The notes under the pieces: model-generated | The model's database searches: none | Seen by the model: only the letters and a program-made list of their open reading frames with translations | What the model was told of the DNA's origin: nothing | Shown here: positions 1-13,200 of the stretch, in pieces | Position numbering within the stretch: position 1 is the first letter of the stretch | How the letters are laid out: each line of letters starts with the position of its first letter | Made by a program: the position numbers and the translations under genes | Assembly: GCA_000727475.1 (NCBI GenBank) | Contig: KL647334.1 | Coordinates: 36,001-100,000 of the forward strand | Length of the DNA stretch: 64,000 nt | Reading direction: 5' to 3' | Source: Sarcocystis neurona | Taxonomy: Eukaryota; Apicomplexa; Conoidasida; Eucoccidiorida; Sarcocystidae

Positions 1-430
1 AGCTCCGCACATTTCTTTCTCTCCCTCATAGACACACACATGCATACACACTTCTAACACTGAGACACGCGCGCATATAACATAGCTCGTTTGTTGACAA
101 CCATACGCACACACACACACACACACACGCACATATTCACACGTGAAATAGATACGTGCCAACGTAGTCGTGCATAGACTATCGCGCTGCGTGTGCAGAA
201 AAGAACACACAGGCCTACATATGAACATCTGTGAATGCAACGCTACTGCTGCAGTAATTCTGGGCCCGTGGAAGTGCAGAAACACCAAATCTGATGCATT
301 CCTTCTCGTCAACGCCCATTCTTTCATGATTGAATATATGTACACACACGCACATACACAGGCATGCATGTATGCAAGCGAATACAAAATCTACATACAT
401 CGACATATGCCACTGACGTAGGAACGTATG
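1..430. repeat. CA/TA-rich microsatellite spacer
   Basis: This stretch is dominated by cacaca and tatgca-type short repeats, including an (AC) run near 110-130. All reading frames are short, His/Thr/Tyr-rich translations of the repeat. I see no gene. Confidence 0.7.
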
Positions 431-651
431 AACAGTGTATGCAGAATCCTTCCCGGCGTGCCAGTAAAAGCCGCTCTCCAGATGGCATATTCAGACATGC
501 GTACGCATTATTGCGTACTGCGAGTAATGGAGTGTTGGTTGATAAACAAAGAAGCGGACGCTCCAGAGACTCACACAGCGGCGCCACGCCGTGCTACAGC
601 TGCGCCTGCAGACACAGCTCTCCTCTACGGAGTACCTCTTCGATTTATGCA

Positions 652-765
652 GGCTCGTACACACGCGCTTACGTCCCTTTGTACTGTGGACGTTTATGTA
701 CGTGGACAGGCTCATACACACCCGCTTATGCCCCTCTATACTGTAAACGTTTATATATGTGGACA
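652..765. repeat. 57-bp tandem duplication
   Basis: Two adjacent imperfect copies begin at 652 and 709. Each starts with ggctc(g/a)tacacac and ends with tgtggaca or cgtggaca. The copies differ mainly by transitions. The surrounding 430-1500 interval shows no convincing exon. Confidence 0.75.
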
Positions 766-1129
766 CCGGTGGGCGTCGTGCGGCAGGGAGGCCGTGATTC
801 TCCGGAGGCAGCGAAAAGGTCTGTAATCCAACACGTTTACATATTCGCAGACGAGGACCTAGGGAAGGTGCCAACATCCTCAGACAGAGTCCACCTGCAC
901 AAACAATTGCCTGCCCGCGCTATCTCGTGGAGGCAAACCACCAGACGTGCCAGGGACAGGAGGTTGTCTACTGCTCCGTCCACATGCGGCACCACATCAA
1001 GAGACGGAAAATTTCGCCGAAATTCGCCAGCGGAGTCAAAAGCGGCTCTTCCCAGTATGTACACACGTGTACGACAGTACGCTGTGTACGGATTAGCGGA
1101 TGCGTATATGGTGTATACATAGAAATATA

Positions 1130-1200
1130 TATATATACATACGTATATATGTGTAAATTAATATGCGTGTATATATACATATATATGTATATGTATATGA
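1130..1200. repeat. TA-rich microsatellite
   Basis: A short block of atatatata/tacatatat repeat inside the gene-poor left end. Confidence 0.6.
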
Positions 1201-1499
1201 CAACGCAGGGTGCTGGGTCGTACGAAGGAATGGGGGCACGATGGCATGTATTCCTGCAGAGGTGCAGAAAATGTACATGTGTGAGCGGAGGGTCGAACCG
1301 TTCACTGAGCAACATGCAGTCGTACGCGCACGTAGAGAGGCGGACTGACGTACACATGCGTCTGACTTCCTCGCACAGCGGCAGATCTGTGTACACGTGT
1401 ACGTCAGCTCTAGTAACGACCGTGCATTGATACAGAAATCTGAGAACCCATGCATCGATTGCGGAGGTATCTAGAGTCGCACAAACGTATGCGTGCATA

Positions 1500-4400
1500 C
1501 TGATCCCAGCGACACACTACTGCTGGGCCCGGGCGGCTGCTGCTGTGTGTTGCCGGCGTCGGGGTAGTAGGCGTCAAGGACAGGAAATACTATTGCATCT
1601 GCGCATGCGTTGTAAAGATCGTACCTTTTGCATGCCTTACGCAAATCGTACGCTGCTGCCGTCGCCGCTCGAGCTTCGAGCTGCTGCGCGTGTTGCGTGT
1701 TGTTGTTGCCCGTCTCTCCTTTGTAAGAGTGCAGCTGTTGCAGTGCAGCCGCAGCCACTGCCCCCGCCGCTGGTGGTGGCGCTGGGGCGGCCGCTGCTGG
1801 AGGTGCGGTAGCTGCTCCGGGTGCGGCTGCCGCTGAAAAGTCGTTTTTTTTACACCACAGGGCACTCGCCCCCGCCCCTGAGAAGCGCTGCCGCTGCTTC
1901 CCGTGTAAACGCCTGCTGCTCCTTGGCGGCGGTCGCGGCTAGCTGCTGAAAAGGACCCAGCTGCGCACCACAGTCCCCCTTGATGCTAAGAGGTGTGCTC
2001 CACTGCCGCTGCTCCTCGCGTCAGCCGGTACTGGAGCCCCGTTATATAGGTGGCTGCTGGCTGGTAGTCGTGTGGCGGCGGACGGGATTCCTTAAGATTG
2101 GCAGCAGCTGTTCAATTACAGCAGCGAGTGAGCCCCGCGCGGATTTCGTGGTGAATGGTCCGGCTCCGTGGTAGTGTTGGGTTCGCTAGTCGTAGGGGGT
2201 TCGACTTTGCCGTTACCTTGTGGCCCCTGCTCAGGTGGTGGATAGGTTGCTGAGCCACCGGTGCCTGTGGCTGCTGCGGCTCCGTCTTGGCCTCTCGATC
2301 TTCTGCGGCACATACACATCCATAAAGGCGCACGGATTTATGCATCCTTTGAAACTTCGTATACAAATATACGTGTGTGTCTGCAGCAGGTTGTGGGCTC
2401 ACGGCATCTGCGCGCAGCAAAGCAGCAGCAGGACGGAAGCATAGCAACGTGGAAATACGGCAGCGGCGGCAGCAGCGAAAAACCCCGTAGCCGCTGCAGC
2501 ACATGAGGAAAAAATTCTCAGCAGAACTTCCCGTTGTAGGGTTGGCCTGAGCGTCGCAGCGGCACGAGCTGCAGCAAGCCAACACTCCAGCAGAACAGCA
2601 GCTCCTGAACAGGGAAACACGAGAACAGGAGCGCGGATCGCCTCGCTGCAGACGCAGTAGCCCAGTGTGAGCTGAGTCGAGTGCCGTCAAGGCGGAGTCT
2701 CTTTTCGGAGCGCGTTTCCGCACGCGCGAATGAACAGGAAGGGCAACACGAGCAGCAAAGCGAACAACCCAGCCGGGTCAAGCAGCAGAGGCCATCTAGT
2801 AAGAGGACCAGCCGTCAAGGTACTGAGGGCAGCACCCAGCAACAATAAGGCATCCACCAACAAAAGCTGCACCGACCAGCTCGACGTTCGAGCGGCAGTA
2901 GTAGCCTTAAGAAGAGCGAACCTGGCGGCCCGGTTTACAGGGCGGTAGCGCTGCTGCCCTGCTTGATGTACGCTGCTCACCGCTGCAGTCGTCGCTGCCC
3001 TGCTGCTCGACAAAGATTCTTATCATTCCACGACAAGCAACACAACCAACAGCAACCGCGACTGGAGATCTGGGCGCGGCGTCCTTCGTGGCAGCCGGGC
3101 TGCCAAAAGAAGAGCAGCTGTAGTATGTGGCCGTTGCGGTAGTTGCAGTCGCGGCTGCTTTGCTACTTTTCAAAGATTCTTCTCGTTGCACTAAGAGAAA
3201 CACCACCAGACGGAGGAGCAAGAAGTGCGACAGCAGTCTGGCCGTGGCATTATTCGTGGCAGCACGGCTACCAGAAGTGGAGCAGCTGTAGCACGTGGCC
3301 AGGAGCTGCAGTTGCTGCTGTTGTGTAGGCTCTTACAGGGCACGGGGCAGCTTCGCGAGGAAGTTCGGAGGGAAGATCAAGCGAGGACGACTAACAACAA
3401 GGACAGCGGAGGAGCAGAGAAACTGGCACATCAGTGACATGCACGGCAGGCGTAGCACCCTGTCAGTAAGGACAGAGTCAAGAACTACTACGACTCCTGC
3501 AAGCAGCAGGGGAGACTCTAGCATCGTCATTAGCCGCTGCCGGGAGACCGCAGCAAATCAGCACGAAACAGGGGGGGACGCCGTTGCGAACATGGGCGCC
3601 CCGGCATTGGGTCATCAGCGGCAGCAGCAGGGACACAGTCACGCAGCTGATTAACGGGACAGCTCCAGGACAGCAGCGGCGTCTGGAGACAGCGGCGAAG
3701 GACACGGCTGCACAGTGCCGCAATTGCTCCGTGCGTTGAGATAGGGACAGGAACGGTAGCCAGCAGATACAGCTGACGCTGCATACCGCGAAGCAGCAGC
3801 GCGCGCGCCCCAACAACTCGGGAATCCTTCGCAACGGAGCATCACGGGGAGAAGGGGCGGACCAGCGTCACCGCGTCCAAGGCGGCTGCTGATCTTGGGG
3901 GAGGGTGGTCTGTTTGTTGTCCACCAGGATTTCCATTCTACTGCCGCAGCGGGGGACTGCGGCTCAGATCAGTACGCTTGCTGCTCAGATCACAGCACCA
4001 GTGAACGGCGGCAGCCCCTGGACGCGGGAAGCCGGGCCGCGCGCGCGGCTTTACCGGAAGCGCCGGCGAGGCCGGGGCGCGCGGGGTTGTACCGGGGGGA
4101 CTTCGGGGTCTACTACTTGTGGCCGGCGATAGGTGTTCTGCAGTCATCCTCCGTTCACCACAAGTATTAATCCCCTTTCCCGACTCTTATTTTGTTTTGT
4201 CGTACTTTTCAGCGTTTCGTGGTGTAGAGGCCGTAGAAATCTGTGTGCGCAGAGGGAATCCAGGCTGCAGCAGGTGAGCCAGCAGGACGCGCCCTTTTCT
4301 GTCCTCGGTGCAGGAGGTGGTGGGTGCCATACGGCGGCGAGGGGAGCGCGGCAGCGGAGCCGGGTGGGGCTGCCACACCACCAGGTGCGGTAGCGGGCGC

Positions 4401-5918
4401 GAGAGAATACTGACTACTGTCTACGCACACGGGGACTACACAGCTCCACAAACGACGCTCACAACAACGCAGTGCGACCCACACGTGTCCTTACAAAAAC
4501 TTCCATTACGCGCTTAACGCTGCCGTCACAGCGCAAACAGCGGGACCACTTGCGGTGTACGTACACCACAGCCTGCACCACAGGAAGATCGTGGATCTGG
4601 ATACCCGCGCAGGCGTTTGGCGGCGACAGCAGCGCCAGAAGCGGAGACGGGGCGCGGATGGCAGTCGCCGCGACGGCGGAGAACTGGAGAGACCAGCACG
4701 GTGTACGGTGTAGTAGGAGCTTTTCGTTTGCACGCGGAGCCACCCACAGCTTATCCTTCGCTGCTTCTCTTCTCGCCTGTGCGCGACGTCCGCTTCGACA
4801 GGAGAGATCGGGCAGCCCTGTGCAAAGCCTTCGTTGACCGACGGAAGACGCGGAGGGATCTGCACCGCCAGAGGCAGCAGACTGGACACGCGGCGGAGAC
4901 ACCCAGGACAACACCGCGCGGGTCTCAGAGGCACCGCAGCAGGGACATCGCGCAGCATAGTTTTCAAAATTGTGTTGGGGAGAACTGCGGGCACGTCAGC
5001 ACCACGGCATCACGGGTTGTTATCGCAGAAGGAGCTTCGGTGGCACACAGGTGCGGTCGTACAAATCCAGAGCAACGACCGTGTATCCCCAGCTTTAACA
5101 GTCATCCCAGTAAGGGACGAACTACCACATAGATGATTTGCCTTCGACATACAGCCGCAGCGCCAGTTCAGCAAAGGACAGGCGAGTGCACCGGAGCATC
5201 AGCAGCGTTCCCGGTTCCTGGAACCGCAACACGGTGGAGCTGTTTCTACATTAGGGGAAAGTGAAGGTGGCAACCTCAACGATAGTCTGCGACTAGGTAT
5301 TCGTGTCTGTTTTCGAAGGAGAGAGCTTCGGTCAACAGAACCGCTTCCACCGGTGTCTGGAGCGTGTGGGAATCACGGCACGAGGGACACACCAGGGACA
5401 GCAGGGGCAGGGTGGGGCAGCCACGGCGTAACACGGCAGGACAGTCTGGAGAGCGGTAGCATTGAAGGGCTGCCTCACTTCCTTGTCTGCGGGAGCTGTC
5501 GCGCTTCCTCTTGCTGGAGTTACTTTACCCCACACCACTTCTTGAAAAGCACCAGACGCAGCAGGAACAGGGGCATCAGCAACAAATATTAGCAACTAGC
5601 AGCTAACGAAGCACAGACGGAAGCCAGCAGTTGTAACGGGGACAGAACAACAAGAGACCACCGCCTCGTTGACAATAGCAGCAGCAACAGAACTACGTGT
5701 GTCGGTCTCTGTGGCACCGTTCTGATCGTGTCCTCTGTGTTCACAGATTTGTTGTCTGTGGGCCGGGGTGAATAAGTGACAGCAGTGGCAATAACCAAGG
5801 CAACAGCGCCCCCAAAATCTTAACCGCGGCAAGAGCTGAACAGTGGACGCAGATCAGCCTTGGTGGCGACCGAACTGAATCGTTTTGAGGAAAGCAATCC
5901 CAGTCGTGTTCCAACAAG
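1500..5918. other. Gene-poor region with degenerate CAG/CTG content
   Basis: All frames on both strands were read here. No conserved protein block and no phase-compatible exon pair was found. Open frames are short and overlap each other, and they are biased to Cys/Leu/Ser or Gln/Arg as expected from decayed CAG/CTG trinucleotide DNA. The stretch just before 5919 would hold the promoter and 5' UTR of the ECM29-like gene, but no specific promoter element can be named. An unrecognised or decayed gene cannot be excluded. Confidence 0.4.
3009..3320. repeat. Degenerate tandem repeat of about 165-171 bp
   Basis: Two blocks recur in the same order. 'caaagattctt' occurs near 3011 and again near 3171. 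A longer block beginning 'ttcgtggcagc' and containing 'gagcagctgtag' occurs near 3087-3145 and again near 3258-3318. The copies are diverged, so this looks like an old duplication rather than an active array. Confidence 0.5.
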
Positions 5919-7205
5919 ATGATGATGGACGGGAAACACCCGAAGGGCCCTGCTGTGGGGACCGCGGCACAAGAACCGCAACGGACGAAGCGCGCGGCGG
6001 AAGCGGAAGCAGATGCTGCAGTCAACGCACCCAAAGCAGAAGAACAGACAGCCCGCGACGGAGACAAAGCACAAACCCATGCAACAGCAGGGCAAGGCCG
6101 GGCGGAGCTTGGGGCAGAAACCCCTTTGACACTTCCTGCGCCATGCGCTACGGAGGGAGAAGTGGGGGCGGCTGATTCACCGTCAGCAGGAGCAGCAGGA
6201 CCGCGCCGAGCAGGGAACCAAGAAGAAGCAGCACTAAATCAAGCGGTGGTAGCGCGGATCCAAGCGATAGGAATGGGGCGAGCAGGGACAGCAAACCAAG
6301 AGACCGTTGCACGGGGCCACGCAGCGGTGAAAACCGATGCTACTGCAGGGACGGAGCAACCAGCAGGAGGGACGCCAGACCACGCGGTAGTAGCAGGTGA
6401 CGCAGCAGCAGGGCAGGGGGCAATAACAGGACAAGCAACGGCGGCAGGTGGAAATGGAATTGCCGTGCCTCAAGCAGCACGCGCAGCTGCAGCAGGAGAA
6501 GTAGTAGGGGGAGGAGGAGCAGCAGCAGCGGGCCAAGCAGAAGAGGAAGAATGGGCAGGAGCAGCGGGCAAAGCAGGGGGAGGAGGAGCAGGAACAGCGG
6601 ACCAGGCAGGAGGAGGAGCAGAAGGAACGGGCGAAGCAGGAGGAGAGGAAGGGGCGGAGGGAACGGGCCAAACAGGAGGAGGAGGACCAGCAGGAACGGG
6701 ACAAGCAGGAGGGGGAGAAGGAGCACCGGGAGCGGAACAAGCCGAAGGAGGAGGAACAGCAGGAGCGGGACAAGCAGGAGGAGGAGGAGGAGCAGCGACA
6801 GGGGGACAGACAGGGGGCGTAGGAGGAGGGGAAGGAGCAGCAGCAGCGGGAGGAGGAGAAACCGCAGCCGGACAACGAGGAGAGAACACGACTACTACTA
6901 GTCAAGCAGGTGGAGCAGGAGCACCAGCTGCTGGGCAGGGGGCAGCAGCAGCGGCGGGAGGCCACCCTGCAGGGGCCGCAGGTGAAGGACGCGACGGAGA
7001 AACAGCAGCAGCAACAGGGGGCACAGCAGCAGTAGGAGACGGGGCAGGGTCGGGGACGGACGAAGACCCGAGGAGGACCAACGTAGATAATATGTTGATT
7101 CATATGGCACTAACCGACGACGACAAGCTGGAAGGTCTACTAAAAAGGATGCTTCCCGATATTTTTCGCGAACTGCTGAGCTGCCCCACGTATCTCCTTC
7201 CTGCT
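5919..7205 (+). CDS. ECM29: ECM29 exon 1: low-complexity N-terminal extension plus first conserved block
   Basis: The exon opens at ATGATGATGGACGGG and runs 429 codons to a GT donor (gct|gtgagt) in phase 0. About 390 residues are Ala/Gly/Glu/Gln-rich low complexity. Only the last 38, from Met at 7092 (MLIHMALTDDDKLEGL), match the N-terminus of ECM29 proteins. The true start could therefore be 5919 or one of the in-frame ATGs at 7092 and 7104. I kept 5919 because the frame is open throughout and such tracts are normal in this genome. Confidence 0.7.
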
Positions 7206-10200
7206 GTGAGTACCAACACCCGCGCATTCTTGATGAGCTGCCGAGGGCCTGGTGGCGTGGACATTTGCTGTCGGTGATGCGCTGCGGGTGGTGCTGCCAC
7301 TGTTGGTGAAGAAGCTTTTATTGACGATGAGGCGCGGGGGGGCGGATGCGCGGGTTTTTTTGCGGCTGCTGCTGCTGTCCTGCGTGTGTGGTGCGCCTTC
7401 TGCTGCTTTTCGAGCGGTGCTGCAGTCGGACGAGTTGTCTGCTTGCGGCTGCCTGTTGCAGGCGCAGGTGCTTCCGGCTGCTGCTTCTGCTCCCCGTTCT
7501 GCTGCCGGGGGTGCTGTCGTTGGTACACTGGTGGTGTTGCATTTTTTCCTTGGCCTCGTCCCCCCGCTGGAGCAGCTGCAGCTCCCCAGCTGCTTCGCGT
7601 GTCCGTACCTGTGTCGCAGCTCTGTGTCGGCTACCTGAACTGCTGCCATTTCAGGGGATGTTGCTGCTAGTTCTGCAGCTGGTGCGTCTAGTGCTGCTGC
7701 TGCATACTCTGCTGCGTATCCCGCGTCGTTGCTGCGGTTGCTCTGCAGGTAATGGAGTTGGTGAGCCATGCGCTGCAGCGTGTGCGAGGCACGTCCACCA
7801 TGCAGCTGCCGCTGCCTCTGCTTGTAGAGACCTGGATTAATACAGAGAGGCAGGAGAAGCAACTCCGAGCCTTGGGACTCCTGCGCGACGTTCCGCTTTT
7901 CATCCCAAATTTTTTTGCGGCAGCAACCTCAGCAGCAGCAAGGGGAGGAGCGACGGGAGCGGCCACAGCGCTTGCGAGAGCGCCTGCAGCTGGAGCAGCA
8001 GCGGCAGAACCAAGAGGAGGAGCAGGAGGAGCTGGAGCGGAAGACGGAGCAGGAGGAGACGGAACAGGAGGAGACGGAGCAGGAGGAGACGGAGCAGAGG
8101 GAGCTGGAGGAGGAGGTGGCGGAGCAGGGGATGAAGCCGGAGGGCAACACGACGCGACAGGAGCAGCTTCGGCAGTTGCAGCAGCACCAGCTGCAGCAAC
8201 TTTAGTAGGAGTTGCAGAACCCGGAGCAGCAGCAGTAGCCGGACGGGCAGGAGTAGAGGCAGCAGCGTTGGTGCCATTGCTGCGAAACGCACGGGTAGCC
8301 ACACCACCGAGAGAAACAGGAACAAAAGCAGGAGGCGCGGGAGGAGGTGGTGCGTCAGCAGCAGGCACCGGCACGGCAGCAGGAGCGGGAGGAGCGCGAG
8401 GGATAAGAGCCATAGGACCAGCAGCGGTGGTAGCAGGCGTGGCGAATGTAGGCAGGAATCTGAGCTTGCTGCGTCAAGTGCTGATGGTGTGGTTGCCGCT
8501 GGGAGTGGAAAGGGCGTCAGCGACGGACCGTCTGCGGGCGGGAGAGGTGCTTCTTAGGAATTTCGACGTGTTTCCTCTATCATCCTATGCTGCCGCATTT
8601 CTTATTATTATTCAGTGTGTCGCGAAGCCAGATTCTTTGGAGCTGCTGACCAAGGCGGAGGAGGCCTTGCCACGGAGCAGCAGCAGCAGCAGGAGCGGCT
8701 GTAACAGGTGCGGGGAGAGCGGCGACGGCAGCAGCAGGAGCAACAAGAGGGTGAGGGGCAAGGGTAGCAACAAGAGCCCCAGTTGCAGCAACACCAGGTT
8801 TGGCGGCAGGGGCAGGCGCAGCAGCAGCAGCGACACGAAGGAGAGCGGTGTTAGGGAGGAAAGCGCTACCAACAGCAGCGACAACAGCGGCAGTGGGACC
8901 GAGTCTACGAACGTGTATCTTCGCTTTGCTGAGGTGTTGTCTGGCCGCTGTAGCGACTCTTGGTGGAACTGCAAGACCAGCAGGATGAGCACGAACGGCG
9001 GCGGGAGCGGGAGCAGCGGGACCGGCGGGACGCGGTCGTCGACCTGCAGGGCCACCGTCGTCGGCGGTAGCCGCGGAACCAGCGGCAGCACAGGAGGAGG
9101 AGGAGCGAGGCCAGCAGCCGCACCTGCGACAACAGAAGGATTCTTGGGAATGCCGCGGGCGCTGCAGGCGTTTGTGCTGGCAGCTGTGGAATTCTTGCTG
9201 CTGCCTCCAAGCCTTCCTGCCCAGGTGGAACGGGATGCGGAGCATCGCGCGCAGGCAGCAGCAGCCCCACGACGTCCAACGGCGGAGCAGCTGACCACAG
9301 CGACGCTCGCAGCAACACGAAGAGCTAGCTACAGCGTCCCGGGCGTGCATCCGGAGGCTGCATTGACGTGGCTGCAGCGGGTGAAACTTTCAAGGGATGA
9401 GCTGCTGGACTTGCAGTGCAACTTCATTCGGTTTCTGCTGATGTTTGCCCAGTTTTCCCCTCGACGGCGGGATTTCGTGTATTGCCAGAAAATGCGGAGG
9501 TGGATCCCACCAACCGCCGGCAGCAACAGCAGCATCGGCAACGCGACGGGCAACAGCTTGGCAGTGCGCGACAGTGGAAACAGCAGCATACTTCCGATTC
9601 TTGCGCTGATTAACAACAGCAGCTCCGGCTCACCCGCGCGGACGGAAGGGAGCTGCACGCTGCTGCTGGCGCCGCTGCTCGTTGCCTCCTCACTGCCTTA
9701 CGAAGATGTGTCAACAGCAGCGACACAGGCGATCCGACACGCAGGTATTGCGGGGGTGTCGTACGATCCCCTGCTGATTTACGTGCTGCTGTGGGTCACG
9801 TGTACGGACCCTCCGATGCCGCCTGCGCACTTCTTCCTGCAGCTGCAGCAGCAGTGGCTGCAGCACAAGGAACAGCAGGTGCAAGGGCAGTCGCAGCCAG
9901 GCGAGCGGCAGCAGCAGTCGCAGGGGAACCCAGCGGCGACACGGGTAGGAGTAGACAGGAATCAGGAGCAACAAATATGCTCAGCAGCGCCAGGAGGCGG
10001 AGCAGCAGCAGTAGCAGAAGAGGCACCATTGTCCTGGCAGCAGGCCATCGCAGCACTTGAAGCAGCTGGCATCTGCACACAGTGGGTGGGCCGTCGCACA
10101 CACAAATCGCTGCTGCCGATCCGGCTTCATATATCGCTGCTGCATCACCTGATTACTCGGAAGGAAACCGCGGCGCAGCCTTTCTGGCTGGTCATTCTTT

Positions 10201-13200
10201 CCCTCACCACGAGCATGCTGCTGCCGCGTCCACACCCAAGCAGTGCGCCGCTCCCAGAAGCAGCAGGACACGCGCTACTGGGAACATCCCCAGAAGGTGA
10301 GTGTCCGTTCGCGCTTCTTGAGGGAGCACTTCTTGCTGCTGGTGTGTCTGTCGCTTTTGCTGCATTGCGACCTGTGTTGGGCCGCGTGCAGCTAGCCGAC
10401 TGCGGCTCCACATGGCAGTGCAGCTGCTGCTGTTGGTATACGAGGGCAGTTCTGCTGTTGCTGCTGTGAAAGTCCCCTCTACAGTCCTCGTGGGGGGCAG
10501 CACGTTGAGATCGTCTGTATGGTGATGGATACAGAGGCCGCTGCTGCTTTTCTTTGTGCGTAGTTCTGTGGCTGATTTTCTGTCCAAATGTGGCTGCCGC
10601 TCCGCGGCCCCTGCTCCTACTCTATTACTTGTTCGCTTGAGAGCATGCCTGCACGTGCTGCACCGATGACGTATGCAGTGCTATACCTTTCCTGCTGCTG
10701 GTGCTGCTTCATTCCTGTTGCGACGAAACGCTCGGCCGCTGCTGGCGATGCTCTGTGCGTCGGAGGGTCGGAAAGAGTTGCTGCTGCTGCTGCGATGGTA
10801 CATATTACTGCTGCTTGTCTTTTGCTGTTGCTGTTGGTGCTGCAGCAGCTGCGTTGTGTTCTTGGACACCGCTTTGTGGGGCGGCGGCTTCTTGCGAGAA
10901 CATCCTTCGATTGGTGCTGCTGCTGCTGCGTCTCTCGTCGCTGTTTCTCGCGGTGACTGTCTCCAACCGGTGCTTTGGCGAGGTGCCACAGCTACGACTG
11001 TGTGTGTTTGCTGCTGCAATTTCTGCGTGATGTGTGGGGCTGCTTTGAGTGCTGGTGGTGTTGCTCCATGTCACACACAGAGACGGAGGAGGAGGCGGCG
11101 AGAGCAGAGGCAGCAGCGGAGCCAGTGACAGCGCATCGGGGAGTGAAGACGAAAATGCTGCAGGTGCTGCTGTGGTGTGTGCAGCAGCAGCAGTGGTTCG
11201 CTGCTGACGCAGAAACACCTGAGGCAGCGCAGCAGCAGCAGCAAGGGCTCAGCAAGAGCGTCCCAGTTCTGACGCCAACAGCAGAGATACGCGCGTGTAC
11301 GGTGTTGGAGGAGCTGCAGCAGCTGATTGTCTATTACGTGCGCATGCTGCAGCAACACTACGACCGACAGCGGGAGGCGGTGCAGCAGCGGCGGAAGGCC
11401 GGCCCAGTGCAGATTGCTGCTGCTCTGCAGATGCTTGCAGGGGTGCCAGTAGCCAACGTGCAGTATGCGGCAGCCGCTGTTGCTGCACCCGTAGCGGCAG
11501 CTGCCGTGGCTGGCGGGACTCCCGTCTTCCGCCATTCGCCGGTACAGAGCGAGGCTGCAGCAGCAGCAGAAGCAGAAGCACACGAGCGAGAGGAACTGCT
11601 GCTCGAGACACTCGCTGTGACTGCTGCTGCCTTGCGAGGGTGTCCAGCGGGCATCTCCCAGTACGCACTGGCAGGCCGTTGCGCTGCTGCCACTGCTGCT
11701 GCTGCTGCTGCTGCCACTGCTGCTGCTGCTGCTGCGCCAGGACGTCCCCCTGTTGCCGCGAGCAGCTGGAGGGGGGGGTGCGGTGACCTTCGGCCCTGCG
11801 GGGGCCCCAGCCCCTGCGGCGGCCCCAGCCTCTGCGGCGACAAGCGGCTCCGGCTGGGCGGGGGCCCCCGCTTCTGGGGGAGCGCCACGCTCTGCGGCGA
11901 CCTCCGGAGCTGCGGCGGCGTCCGGGTCTGCGGCGGCGTCCGGGTCTGCGGCGGCGTCCGGAGCTGCGGCGGCCTCCGGAGCTGCGGCGGCGTCCGGAGC
12001 TGCGGCGACGTCCGGGTCTGCGGCGACGTCGGGCTCTACGGCGGCATTCGGCTCTGGTGCCTCATCAGCTTCAGGAATAAGGCCGCCCGCTGATGAGGCG
12101 GCGGGTGCTTCTGATGGTGCGGCGGATGCAGTTTCTGGTGGCGCTTCTGCGGAGGGGCATGGTGCCGCGCGTGCTGCCGCTGCCGGCGGGGCGAGAGAGG
12201 GATTGCCTGTGTCTTTTCCCGCAGAGCTTGCTGGTGCAGCTGCAGGCCTCATAGGGGAGCCGGCGCCACGCCGGCGTACTGTGGTCGAGGCGGTTGTTGA
12301 GTCGATGCACCGCTCGGGAAGATTCCCGTTCTGTTTTTCGGGAACGGCAATCAGAGGTGCTGTGCCCCTACATACCGCCGTCCTCGATTTGATGGAAGCG
12401 TTGCTGGCAGCAGTAGCGGATTGCTGCTGCAGCGAGAACACGTGGGGCCCGAGCTGCAGCAGCTGGTGCACCCTGCGGCCGCTGCAGCAGCAGCCGTGGC
12501 GACTCCAGGCGTCGACGGAAGGACGGAGACAACCCGCTGGTGGTGTCCCGCTGCCGAAGGTGGTGCCGGCCATTGTTCATGCATTGCAGAGCTGCGCGGA
12601 CTGGCTGGGCAAACGTCGGGAAGCATCGACGGCGTTCCTGCGCATGCAGCATCGCTACACACTGCTGCCTCTTACCGCGCTGCAGCAGCAGCTGCAGCTG
12701 AGACGCAGCCGCGGCCTCGAGAATGAGCTGCAGCAGCACCTGCCGCCGAGTGTGCGCTGCCTCGTGCAGGCGCTTGCAGAGCAACACCGGAATGGCGGCG
12801 AGCCGTTGCTGTCTCGCCAGCAGCAACTCCGTGGCGCGCCGCACCAGCCGCAGAGGCGACTGCAGCGGGGGTGGGCAAACGGGCAATACCAGCAGCAACG
12901 TGGAACAGCAGAGGTGCGACACGCAGGGAGGGCGGGGCAAGAAGAGGCAGCAGCAGCTGAGGAGGCGAGGGAGGCGAGACTCGTTTGGGAGCTGCAGCAG
13001 CAGCTGTGGCAGCGCGAGCTTCTCAGGCGTGAAGGAAAAGAGCTGCAGCAGCGGGCTTTGCACCTGCTGGACCACACGTTCTTGTACGCGTGTCCCGACG
13101 CCACAGAGATATTCAGCTCGAAGAACGACGTTGATCCGGAGGAAAGTGCTAACGGCGACACCTGCCTGGTGCGGCAAAGCGCGATCATTTATGCCGTGCA

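Noticed and set aside
1..430. Telomere or subtelomere at the window edge
   Set aside because: No TTTAGGG/AGGGTTT-type telomeric repeat is present, only CA/TA microsatellite.
2150..2215. Possible tRNA B-box (gggttcgac)
   Set aside because: The matching A-box, stem pairing and acceptor arms are missing. No convincing tRNA was found anywhere in the window.
6234..7103. Long - strand open frame rich in Cys/Ser/Leu opposite ECM29 exon 1
   Set aside because: It is the complement of the Ala/Gly-rich CAG repeat and has no conserved block. The + strand frame leads directly into the ECM29 N-terminus.
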